From: Candidatus Wallbacteria bacterium
GTDB taxonomy: Bacteria > Muiribacteriota > UBA6191 > JACPRK01
Assembly (NCBI GenBank): GCA_016199905.1
Contig: JACQFU010000357.1
Location: forward strand, 1 to 14,628
Direction of reading: 5' to 3'
Length of the DNA stretch: 14,628 bases
This document shows, in pieces, positions 8,183 through 14,496 of the stretch (its first letter is position 1; each line of letters opens with the position of its first letter). Position numbers and translations under genes: made by a program. The notes beneath the pieces are model-generated. The model ran no database searches. It saw nothing but the letters and a program-made list of their open reading frames with translations, and was not told the DNA's origin.

Positions 8183-8574
8183 CCTTCTTCCGGCCGTTCC
8201 GGCAACCTTACCGACTGAATCCCTTTCCCGATGCTCGCCGGATACTGTGACTCCAGTTACGCATGGATGTCAATGAGGAGAATGAGCCGCTGCTCGCCGA
8301 TCACGTCCCCCGCACCGGGGCTCAGACTCTTCGTCTGTAACTTCTCCGCTTCAGAGCAAGGAGATCAGACAGCGTGTGCCAGGAGATCCGGAAGGGCGCG
8401 CCCCCGGATCAGGATGGCCGTCGGTATGAGTCGACGTCCAGTAGGGGCGGGTCGCCATCGACGCGAGCGAGCACGCGCAGCGTGAAGAGCCGTTCCGAGA
8501 AACTCGTCTACAGGTGGACGAGGCAAAAGCTCCGGCCGCGTGCTCGGGACTGCCGAACTGGCTGCGCAGCGGGC
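8183..8574. other. Non-coding interval upstream of the CARDB gene
   Basis: This 392-bp interval separates the CARDB gene from the 3' end of the peptidase gene. It should hold the CARDB promoter: a perfect TTGACA is present on the minus strand at 8268-8273, but the nearest -10-like CAGTAT is 20 bases away, too far for a standard promoter. It also holds the right copy of the inverted repeat (8324-8363). Open frames crossing it have unsteady third-position base use and no family features. Confidence 0.5.
8324..8363 (+). repeat. Right copy of imperfect inverted repeat flanking the CARDB gene
   Basis: The plus strand carries CTGTAACTTCTCCGC at 8335-8349, identical to the minus strand at 6022-6008; 32 of 40 bases match over the longer alignment. 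It lies about 140 bp upstream of the CARDB start codon. Read in one frame, both copies encode C-N-F-S-A, so a shared coding ancestry or a shared protein-binding site are both possible. Confidence 0.5.
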
Positions 8575-9756
8575 TCAGGGACCATCCGCCTGCGACAGGC
8601 CGTTGAAGGTCGGCTGCGGCCCCGCGTCGGACTCGCCCCGTGCACCGCCCGCGATGCTGCCCGCCGCCTGAGGCACCGGCGGCGTCGGGTGCAACCAGCC
8701 GTCGAGCACCTTGTCGGGACGCGCCCAGGGGATGCGCGCCAGCTTCGGATCGTCGAAGGCGGCCTTGAGCCGGTCCCGCACGGCTGGCAGGTAGTCGCCG
8801 GCGTGGGCTCCGAGGATCTTGCGCAACTCGCTCTCGGGAGCCTTGAAGCCGGTCGTAACGTCCAGCGCTGCTGCCACCAGCGCGGCGTCTTGCGGATAGG
8901 ACTTGACGTAGTGCGCCAGCAGTCCCGGCAGAAGGGTGTTGAAGCCCAGCAAGTTCTTGGTCTGCTTGAAGACGCTGCGGACGCGGTCTTCTCCGTCGGG
9001 ATGGGCCAACTTGATGCGGAACAGCACGAGTCCCACGACACTCTCGTTGTCCAGGTAGTCCTGGTAGTCGGGATCCTTGACGTCGACGTAAGCCGGGTCG
9101 CCCTTCTTGGCCGGCTTCACTTCGCGGCGCAGGTTGGTCGCCATCCACTTCGCGCTGGAGACCTCGCTCGGGTCCCACATGAAGGCGTTGTACTGCGACC
9201 AGCCCTCCATGAAGGCGGCGTGCGGCTTGATGATCTCGTCGCCGAAGTGCGAGCCGTCGGGGCCGTAAGGCTTCCAGAGGCTGGGGAACGTCCTGTCCTG
9301 CGTGTGCCCGAACTCGTGCGCCACCAGTGCCCGGGCGCCGGCCGGATCGTTGCCCCCGCCGTCGAAGTAGCTCTTGCCGATGAAAATGCGCCCGAGCGCG
9401 TCGGCGTGCGGCCACACCTTCTGCTTCTCGGACTTCTTGTCGTCATCCACGAGGATAATGGTCACGTTGTTGTTGCGAATGCCGTTCTGCCGCTGCATGT
9501 AGGCCGAGAACGCCTTGTCCTCGAACAGCGCCTGGGCGATCTGGTAGAACCCATGATCGGGGCCGTAGGCGCCCAGCAGCCGCTTGTAGTTGTCTGGCGT
9601 CAGCGTCCGGTTGTCCCGGTGGAAGAACGGCAGATCCTGCCACCAGGGCACGTTCTCCTGATCGAGCACCAGCTTGATGGCGCCGAACGCCGGGCTGGCC
9701 GAAGCGACCAGCATCGCCAGCAAGACCAGCCGAACCATTCGCACGCCGCCCGGCAC
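8575..9756 (-). CDS. Exported HEFGH zinc-metallopeptidase-like protein
   Basis: A 393-residue protein with an N-terminal signal peptide (hydrophobic 8-20, likely cut near SPAFGA at 21-26). The zinc-binding HExxH motif is HEFGH at 147-151 in ARALVAHEFGHTQD. A plausible third ligand is E184 in FMEGWSQYNAF, 33 residues on, the arrangement of gluzincin-type peptidases with a downstream EGxxxY helix. The rest matches no family I can name. The C-terminus (about 357-393) is Pro/Gly/Ala-rich and probably disordered. It is expected to act in the periplasm or outside the cell on an unknown protein. The GTG at 9756 is chosen because GGGGAG lies six bases before it; an inner ATG at 9738 lacks such a site. 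The Shine-Dalgarno touches the stop of the upstream exported protein, so the two are co-translated. Confidence 0.78.
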   Translation of the reverse strand: MPGGVRMVRLVLLAMLVASASPAFGAIKLVLDQENVPWWQDLPFFHRDNRTLTPDNYKRLLGAYGPDHGFYQIAQALFEDKAFSAYMQRQNGIRNNNVTIILVDDDKKSEKQKVWPHADALGRIFIGKSYFDGGGNDPAGARALVAHEFGHTQDRTFPSLWKPYGPDGSHFGDEIIKPHAAFMEGWSQYNAFMWDPSEVSSAKWMATNLRREVKPAKKGDPAYVDVKDPDYQDYLDNESVVGLVLFRIKLAHPDGEDRVRSVFKQTKNLLGFNTLLPGLLAHYVKSYPQDAALVAAALDVTTGFKAPESELRKILGAHAGDYLPAVRDRLKAAFDDPKLARIPWARPDKVLDGWLHPTPPVPQAAGSIAGGARGESDAGPQPTFNGLSQADGP

Positions 9757-9762
9757 CTCGCG

Positions 9763-9768
9763 CTCCCC
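9763..9768 (-). promoter_or_regulatory. Shine-Dalgarno for the peptidase GTG start
   Basis: GGGGAG sits six bases before the GTG at 9756 and directly follows the TGA (9769-9771) of the upstream gene. It decides the start codon and indicates translational coupling. Confidence 0.65.
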
Positions 9769-10350
9769 TCAGTTGTCCTCGCGGATGGATTCCCGCGGCC
9801 CGGGATTGACCAGCAACGCCGCCTTCCACTTCTTGGCGCGGCTGCCCGCGGCTCTCTGCACACTCTCCAGTAGCCGGCGCCGCATCTCGTCGTCCGGGAA
9901 CTCCTTGTCCGCGTTCTTCTTCACGTACTGTTGCAGCGCGGCATCGGGCACGTTGTACTCCATCTGCACTCCCAGGCTCTCCTCGGGCCTGGCGCTGACG
10001 TAGTGCAGTCGGGCGGTCATCGTGGCCGGCTGGCCGATCTCGAGGCCGCCCCTCCACTCGGGCGCCTTGCCTACGAACTCGAGCCCTTCGCTGGCGTTGA
10101 AACGCAGAGAGACGTTCTCGAGCTTGAACAGCGTCGACGTGGCCCTGGCCGAGATCGTGAAGATCCCGGCTGCATCCGGCTTGTCGGGAAAATCCAGCCT
10201 CAGATCGATGCCGTCAGGCACGCGATAGGCCTTCTGGCCGATCGGTCCCCGGGCCGGCATGGGAGGTCGGTTGAGGTCTTCGAACTCCGTGCTCTGGGCC
10301 ATCAGCGGCCCCGCGGCGAGACAGAAAAGCAGGAAAAGACGCATCATCAT
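9769..10350 (-). CDS. Exported protein of unknown family, partner of the peptidase
   Basis: About 193 residues. MMMRLFLLFCLAAGPLMAQS is a clear signal peptide with cleavage after LMA or AQ. The mature part is rich in beta-strand patterns: LRLDFPDKPDAAGIFTISA, then FKLENVSLRFNASEGLEFVG, with aromatic and hydrophobic residues alternating. This resembles the Ig-like or beta-sandwich 'LENVSLRF' type of periplasmic domain. The C-terminal third is charged and helical (EFPDDEMRRRLLESVQRAA). I do not recognise a family. Three ATGs in a row (10350, 10347, 10344) follow GGGTGA. A GTG at 10356 is also in frame but has no site before it. The gene ends where the peptidase's ribosome site begins, so it could be a chaperone, inhibitor, substrate or regulator of that peptidase; this is inference from position only. 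Confidence 0.68.
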   Translation of the reverse strand: MMMRLFLLFCLAAGPLMAQSTEFEDLNRPPMPARGPIGQKAYRVPDGIDLRLDFPDKPDAAGIFTISARATSTLFKLENVSLRFNASEGLEFVGKAPEWRGGLEIGQPATMTARLHYVSARPEESLGVQMEYNVPDAALQQYVKKNADKEFPDDEMRRRLLESVQRAAGSRAKKWKAALLVNPGPRESIREDN

Positions 10351-10356
10351 TGTCAC

Positions 10357-10623
10357 CCGACATGACTACGCCCGGGGCCCAGGCCGGGTTGCACGCCTTC
10401 AGGAGGCCCTTGCGCCGAAGTGAGGTTGGATCAACGGGACCTGCCCTGTCGGTGTGACACGCGCCGATCGTCGCCGCGCCGGGTCGCATCGGCCCCCGCC
10501 ATCCCGAACCAGAAGGCCGGCGACATCACCAGCGACGCGGAGAGGTCCCGCCGGATTCCGAGCCGAGCCAGCGTAGGCTCGCAGACTTACGTTCCAGGCC
10601 GGCCTGCCGTTAGGCGCCTCGAT
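10357..10623. other. Intergenic stretch, no gene seen
   Basis: These 267 bp lie between the MNT gene's 3' end and the start of the exported-protein/peptidase operon, and should contain that operon's promoter. A 12-bp perfect palindrome CAGGCCGGCCTG (10595-10606) lies 18 bp beyond the MNT stop. It has no loop or T-run, so it is not called a terminator. Confidence 0.45.
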
Positions 10624-11007
10624 CTATGCGCTCGAGGAAGTTCCTGGATCCGGAGTAGGCGGCGCCGCCTGTACTGCGCATTGCAACACCACGTGTCGTC
10701 GCTCGATGACGGCGCGCAATCCCTCGGTCAGTGTATGCCAATCCACGATATCGACCCGGACTGGCAGGTCCGATTCCTGGAAATCCTCCCGAAGCTGCTC
10801 GATGAGCCTCCACGGAATACGCTCCGGGGCGACCACCGCCAGGTCCAGATCCGAGTAACTGCGTGCCGAGCCGAGGACGCGGCTTCCGAACACTCGCACC
10901 TCGACGCCAGGCAGCCGCCGAGACAGAACATCAATCACCTGCCTCAACCAAGCCGCCGGGAGGTCAATCGTTGCGCTGCTCGAGTGTCCGGACGAGTCTT
11001 TCAGCAT
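10624..11007 (-). CDS. Minimal nucleotidyltransferase (MNT domain, HI0073-like)
   Basis: A 127-residue small cytosolic protein of the DNA polymerase beta-like nucleotidyltransferase superfamily. The motif VRVFGSRVLGSARSYSDLDL (37-56) holds the GS at 41-42 and the two metal-binding Asp at 53 and 55. The third acidic residue is D86 in VRVDIVDW (83-90). All active-site positions are therefore present. MNT proteins in such pairs add AMP to a HEPN partner and act as its antitoxin in characterised type VII systems; in the HI0073/HI0074 type the role is less clear. The start ATG at 11007 overlaps the HEPN gene's end by 44 bases, and GAGG lies about ten bases before it. The last 15 residues (APPTPDPGTSSSA) are low-complexity and may be an extension past the natural end. 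Confidence 0.85.
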   Translation of the reverse strand: MLKDSSGHSSSATIDLPAAWLRQVIDVLSRRLPGVEVRVFGSRVLGSARSYSDLDLAVVAPERIPWRLIEQLREDFQESDLPVRVDIVDWHTLTEGLRAVIERRHVVLQCAVQAAPPTPDPGTSSSA

Positions 11008-11386
11008 CGTGTACGAACCTCGCCGCGACCTCGAAAACCTCGAGGGCAGTCTCGGAACGGTAGGTATGCGCAGTCAGGTTGCGGGCGCGGTGATAGTCCA
11101 TCCAGCGCTGGGTGTCCTCGATCAGGCGATGCTCGGCGCTCAGGCGAAATAGCTCCTTGCGCGTGATACCGTCGACGTAGACATTACCCACGTTGACCTC
11201 GAGCCAGCGCTGTAGGAGCTTCCACGAGAGTTCGTAGGTGAACTCGAAGTTCTGGATGACGCCCGCCCGAACTACATCGCGCAGAGCCGCATCCGGGTTC
11301 GACGCGTCGGAAGTGCGAGCCGCGACGCCGAGGGCGCTCTGCAACGATTGCACCGCACTTTTCAGACTGTCGAGATCGAGACTCAT
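10964..11386 (-). CDS. HEPN protein, HI0074-like nucleotidyltransferase substrate-binding family
   Basis: A 140-residue all-helical cytosolic protein. VIQNFEFTYELSWKLLQRWL (43-62) is the signature of the HI0074 family, partners of minimal nucleotidyltransferases. ARNLTAHTY (101-109) contains R102 and H107, an Rx4H motif as in HEPN ribonucleases, with the tyrosine after H that MNT enzymes adenylylate in the MntA-HepT system. The open frame runs upstream to 11488, but the family N-terminus (MSLDLDSLKSAVQSL) begins at the ATG at 11386, so that start is used. Its ribosome site is weak. The downstream MNT gene overlaps by 44 bases, giving one operon in the usual HEPN-then-MNT order. It may be a toxin with its antitoxin, or a housekeeping HI0074-type binding subunit; the sequence cannot separate these. 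Confidence 0.85.
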   Translation of the reverse strand: MSLDLDSLKSAVQSLQSALGVAARTSDASNPDAALRDVVRAGVIQNFEFTYELSWKLLQRWLEVNVGNVYVDGITRKELFRLSAEHRLIEDTQRWMDYHRARNLTAHTYRSETALEVFEVAARFVHDAERLVRTLEQRND

Positions 11387-11777
11387 GAACGCTCTGGAGA
11401 ATCGGCTGAAGCAGGCTGCTTCGGGGGGCACAACGTGACCCTTGGAACACCCTAGCACGCTGCCTGACTGGTTGGGGGACAAGTGCATGGCCTGGTGACC
11501 CTTACCTCATCTCGCGTTTCCCTGACTGTCGCGGCGAACCTCGGGATCAAGAAGCAATGGGAGGCTCTGGACTTGCTGTCCGGGCTCGAGACGCGCAGAC
11601 GGAAGCGGGTTGAGCTCCCGGGAAGAGGTCCGACCTGTTCGATGCGTCTCCAGGGCAGAAGTCGCATCGGTACGCAAACCCTGGCCAGGCATCAGTCCAC
11701 TCGAAAAACACCGGCAACTCGGAGGAGGGCGGGGGGCGGCGCGGGTCGCGGGACAGCCGGGGGCACTTGAGGCCGCG
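11387..11777. other. Intergenic stretch upstream of the HEPN-MNT pair
   Basis: About 390 bp with no gene I can support. Frames on both strands are short or lack any family character and start context. It should contain the promoter for the leftward HEPN-MNT operon. A plus-strand frame at 11483-11770 looks like chance in GC-rich DNA. Confidence 0.4.
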
Positions 11778-11945
11778 ATGATGGCGAGCGTGCCGACGAC
11801 GCGAGCGTGGATCGAAATGTTGGCGTCGACGGCTCCAATGAGTCGTTTTGGGTCGGCGATGACCTACGATCTGGTGCGACAACGGTGCGTGCTCTTCGGC
11901 GGCTCGCAGATGGAGCCTACGCCGCTATCGGACACGTGGGAGTGG
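11778..11945 (+). pseudogene. Kelch-repeat fragment (galactose-oxidase-like beta-propeller relic)
   Basis: On the plus strand one clear kelch repeat can be read: SRFGSAMTYDLVRQ, then CVLFGGSQ, and DTWEW at the end, matching the R-x-G-x-A-x-x-Y-D ... V-L-F-G-G ... D-T-W-x-W pattern of secreted kelch proteins. Only one repeat remains; intact beta-propellers need four to seven. The frame is lost into EECRQPSW and stops at 12002, and there is no signal peptide or ribosome site in front. I read it as a leftover of a larger exported kelch gene. Confidence 0.55.
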
Positions 11946-12046
11946 GAGGAATGCCGGCAACCATCCTGGAGACGAACCGCTCGGCTTCGCGTCCAACCTT
12001 GAGAACCCCCTCCTCCAGGAACCGACGAGCAACACGGCAAGCGGTC

Positions 12047-12150
12047 GTGGGACAAGCTGTACGAAAAGTCTACGAGGAGATCCGAGCGCTCACCCCCGAG
12101 GAGCGTCGAGAGTTCCTGCGGCTTCTCACTGCAGACGACACCGAGGAAAG
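12047..12150 (+). pseudogene. Short coding relic with an EEIRALTPEERREFLRLL helix
   Basis: One plus-strand frame reads VYEEIRALTPEERREFLRLL followed by TADDTEES, a helical, strongly charged pattern like the end of small regulatory or antitoxin-type proteins. In the next frame just before it the bases read GKRSWDKLYEK, a usual lead-in to such a helix, so one frameshift may have split it. No stop occurs at a natural end: the frame runs on antisense through the dus gene. No family is named. Confidence 0.25.
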
Positions 12151-12169
12151 CGAGCTCGGCTCTGCCTGC

Positions 12170-13168
12170 TCACACCGAGGCGAGCGCCTTGAGCTGGGCT
12201 TCCATCTCGTCATTCGATCCGGCCTTGCCCATCCGGCGGCGCAGGTCGACGAAGTCCGGATGGCTGCTGAGGTACTTGATGAGATGGCCCTTGAGAGAGC
12301 TGAAGGCCTGGTTCGGAGACCCGTGAAAGGTCTGCGACATTCGCCAGTGGAGAAGGGCCCGTCGCATGCGCTCGGGCCAGTCGGGCTCCGGCTCGATCAC
12401 GCCGGTTTCCAGCCAGCTTCGAATGCGGCCGAAGATCCAGGGCGCACCCAGTGCGCCGCGGCCGATTGCGATGCCGTCGCAGCCCGTGACCTCGAACATC
12501 CGGCGAGCGGCCTCCGGAGAGGTCACGTCTCCGTTGCCGACGACCGGAATGGGGCAGACTGCCTTCACGCGCCCGATCGTTTCCAGGTCGGCCTCTCCCT
12601 GATAGAGCTGTTGCTTGGTTCGCCCGTGCACCATGACCCAGGCGCAACCGGCCGCCGCCGCGACGCGGGCCAGCTCGGGCGCAACGATCGACTCGCCATC
12701 CCAGCCCGTGCGCATCTTGCACGACACCGGAAGCCGTACGGCCCTGACAACCGCTTCGAGAATTCGCCCTGCCCGCTCCAGGTCTCGCAGCAGTCCGGCG
12801 CCGGAGACCCGACGCGTCACCTTGGGCGCGGGGCATCCCATGTTCACGTCGATGCCGGCAGCCTGGTCCAGGCTCTCGATATAGGCCGCCATGTCGGCCA
12901 TCTCGCCAGGGTCGTTGCCGGCGATCTGCCAGAGCACCGGACCCTCCTCGGGAGCGGCTCGCAAGATGTCCAGGGTCTGCCGGTGGCCCTGCAGCGCGGC
13001 CCTGACGCTGATCATCTCGGTCACGCAGAGATCGGCGCCTCCCTGCCGGCATAGGGCACGGAAGGGCGGATCGGTGTAGCCGGCCATGGGCGCCAGGAGC
13101 AAGAGTTTGCGGGCCCAGTTCAACTTTCCGCCTCCGGAGTCGCGATCGGTGGCTGGCAAGCGGTTCAC
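12170..13168 (-). CDS. dusB: tRNA-dihydrouridine synthase, DusB-like
   Basis: A 332-residue FMN flavoenzyme (from the GTG at 13168) that reduces uridine to dihydrouridine in tRNA with NADPH. The TIM barrel opens with LLAPMAGYTDPPFR (24-37). IDVNMGCPAPKV (106-117) holds the catalytic cysteine C112. SCKMRTGWD (149-157) carries the conserved lysine K151, and VHGRTKQQLY (180-189) the H181/R183 pair. The phosphate-binding end of the barrel is VVGNGDVTSPE (209-219) and AIGRGALGAPWIF (235-247). The helical tRNA-binding domain follows (about 255-332). The start is uncertain: GTG at 13168 has GGAGGGAG seven bases before it, while a TTG at 13123, also seven bases after GGAGG, gives a 317-residue form nearer to most family members. 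It is divergent from the methyltransferase gene. The dusB versus dusA/C subfamily choice is from motif style. Confidence 0.9.
   Translation of the reverse strand: MNRLPATDRDSGGGKLNWARKLLLLAPMAGYTDPPFRALCRQGGADLCVTEMISVRAALQGHRQTLDILRAAPEEGPVLWQIAGNDPGEMADMAAYIESLDQAAGIDVNMGCPAPKVTRRVSGAGLLRDLERAGRILEAVVRAVRLPVSCKMRTGWDGESIVAPELARVAAAAGCAWVMVHGRTKQQLYQGEADLETIGRVKAVCPIPVVGNGDVTSPEAARRMFEVTGCDGIAIGRGALGAPWIFGRIRSWLETGVIEPEPDWPERMRRALLHWRMSQTFHGSPNQAFSSLKGHLIKYLSSHPDFVDLRRRMGKAGSNDEMEAQLKALASV
13131..13135 (-). promoter_or_regulatory. Second Shine-Dalgarno, for an internal TTG start of dus
   Basis: GGAGG lies seven bases before a TTG at 13123-13121. That start would give a protein beginning LNWARKLLLLAPMAGYTD, the length typical of short Dus proteins. 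It competes with the GTG at 13168. Confidence 0.4.
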
Positions 13169-13175
13169 CCCGAAA

Positions 13176-13183
13176 CTCCCTCC
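13176..13183 (-). promoter_or_regulatory. Shine-Dalgarno for the GTG start of dus
   Basis: GGAGGGAG ends seven bases before the GTG at 13168 on the minus strand, a near-ideal ribosome site. It supports the longer Dus form and rules out the far upstream start of the same open frame at 13561. Confidence 0.5.
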
Positions 13184-13569
13184 AAGCTCGGCTGCAGAAA
13201 GAGCCCGCCCACACCGATCTTCGGCTGCGAAGCCCGGGGTACGGCGTCGAAGGCGTGCCTGGCCCTGGTTCTTTGCCCAGAGGGTACTACCTGCGGCTAC
13301 GTGGGGCCAGAGTCTGCCCGTTCGGCGTGGCTTCCCATCTTGCAAAACCCAGCGTGAGGAGCGAACCGCCGACATTCGGCATGTCGAACTCGGTAGGAAC
13401 CTGGTGCTCCGGACCGGCGCCAAGACTCGAGAGAAGGTCGTCGTGCTACGGTGCTCCACGGCCGGCCTCCGGTTAGGGCCGTCGAGGAGCGCGACCCGTG
13501 GAAAGCGGTCCCCGACCTGGAGCGATCTCGAACACTCTCCGCAAAGTGAGCACTCGTCCACAGGATTCG
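13184..13569. other. Intergenic region between divergent dus and methyltransferase genes
   Basis: This interval must hold the promoters of both divergent genes. No strong -35/-10 pair was found on either strand. GAGGAG at 13484-13489 stands eight bases before a GTG at 13498 that is in frame with the methyltransferase, so a 24-residue longer form is possible. That extra stretch has third-codon bases unlike the gene body and is treated as untranslated. Confidence 0.4.
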
Positions 13570-14487
13570 ATGAAGACGGCCTATCTTGCTCCGGAGGACT
13601 TCCTGGACGAACTGCTCCGGGAGTTGAGTGGCCAGGTGAAGGTCGAGAGAGTCCAGCACCGGCTCGTGGTCGCCTCGGGTCCAGCCGTATCCGCGGCGTG
13701 GGCTCAGAACATCTGGTTCGACCCGCAGGAGCTGAGGATCGAGTCGATTACTCGAGCTGCCCAGGCGCTCAGGAGTATCCAGAGGAACTGGACCCTCTAC
13801 TCCGTCGACTTGCACCGCAGAGCGCAGCTCATCGCCGAGAAGTTGCCTCGTGTCGCGACTCGGAGACTCGTTTTCCCGGCTGCTCTGCCGAGCTCGCCGA
13901 TGGGTTCCTGGACCCTTCTCGAGAAGGACCTCGTCCTGGCTGCGGCGAACTGTTCGAGCCCATTTCCAAACGGTGAGATTCACTTCGAGGAGAAAAAGGA
14001 AGGGCCGCCGAGCCGGGCCTACCTGAAGCTCTGGGAGACCTTGACTCTGGCGGGGACCCATCCGCGGGCGGGTGACCGATGCCTGGACCTGGGAAGCAGT
14101 CCTGGAGGCTGGACCTGGGCGTTGCAAGGTCTCGGAGCACAGGTGCTCAGCGTGGACAAGGCGCCACTTGCCGAGACGGTCGCGAGCCTTCCCGGAGTCC
14201 AGGTCCTGAAACGGGACGCCTTCACCCTCGACCCCACGGAGGTGGGTCGCTTGGACTGGTTCTTCTCGGACGTCATCTGCTATCCGCAGAAGCTCTATGA
14301 GCTCGTGACCCGATGGCTGGGCTCCGGTCTATGCGGCAGGTTTGTCTGCACGATAAAGCTGCAGGGCAAGGAGCCGAGCGCCGAAGATCGCAGAGCGATT
14401 CAAGCCTTCGCCGCGATCCCCGGGTCCACCGTGCGACATGGCTTCCACAACAAGCACGAGCTCACCTGGATGAAGTCGACCGCCTGA
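13570..14487 (+). CDS. RlmM-like 2'-O-ribose methyltransferase (FtsJ/RrmJ fold)
   Basis: A 305-residue SAM-dependent methyltransferase related to RlmM, which in E. coli methylates C2498 of 23S rRNA. The N-terminal part (1-100), MKTAYLAPEDFLDELLREL and AAWAQNIWFDP, is like the THUMP-type RNA-binding half of RlmM-like proteins. SSPFPNGE (129-136) and PPSRAYLKLWE (146-156) lead into the Rossmann domain. The SAM site is RCLDLGSSPGGWTWAL (170-185), with a second acidic strand VLSVDKAPL. The K-D-K-E catalytic tetrad is complete: K153, D234 (FFSDVICYP), K263 (CTIKLQGKE) and E297 (HNKHELTWM). The ATG at 13570 matches the family N-terminus. A GTG at 13498 has a stronger ribosome site but adds 24 poorly coding-like residues. 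Close to E. coli RlmM in fold and motifs but shorter, so the target nucleotide is inferred. Divergent from dus. Confidence 0.85.
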   Translation: MKTAYLAPEDFLDELLRELSGQVKVERVQHRLVVASGPAVSAAWAQNIWFDPQELRIESITRAAQALRSIQRNWTLYSVDLHRRAQLIAEKLPRVATRRLVFPAALPSSPMGSWTLLEKDLVLAAANCSSPFPNGEIHFEEKKEGPPSRAYLKLWETLTLAGTHPRAGDRCLDLGSSPGGWTWALQGLGAQVLSVDKAPLAETVASLPGVQVLKRDAFTLDPTEVGRLDWFFSDVICYPQKLYELVTRWLGSGLCGRFVCTIKLQGKEPSAEDRRAIQAFAAIPGSTVRHGFHNKHELTWMKSTA

Positions 14488-14496
14488 GGCCCCTTC

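Noticed and set aside
7310..8218. Plus-strand 302-codon frame opposite the CARDB gene
   Set aside because: It is antisense to clear CARDB repeats and a signal peptide, and its composition is dominated by Arg and Gly.
8374..9873. Plus-strand open frame of 499 codons over the peptidase gene
   Set aside because: It mirrors the minus-strand peptidase, which has a signal peptide, HEFGH motif and ribosome site. Long antisense frames are common in GC-rich genes.
10609..10615. GTTAGGC resembling an integron attC core site
   Set aside because: No matching RYYYAAC partner was found at a suitable distance, and no integrase is present.
11807..13054. Plus-strand open frame of 415 codons across the dus gene
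   Set aside because: It is antisense to the whole catalytic part of dus, whose motifs are all intact on the minus strand. Its own protein is low-complexity Arg/Ala/Gly text with no domain.
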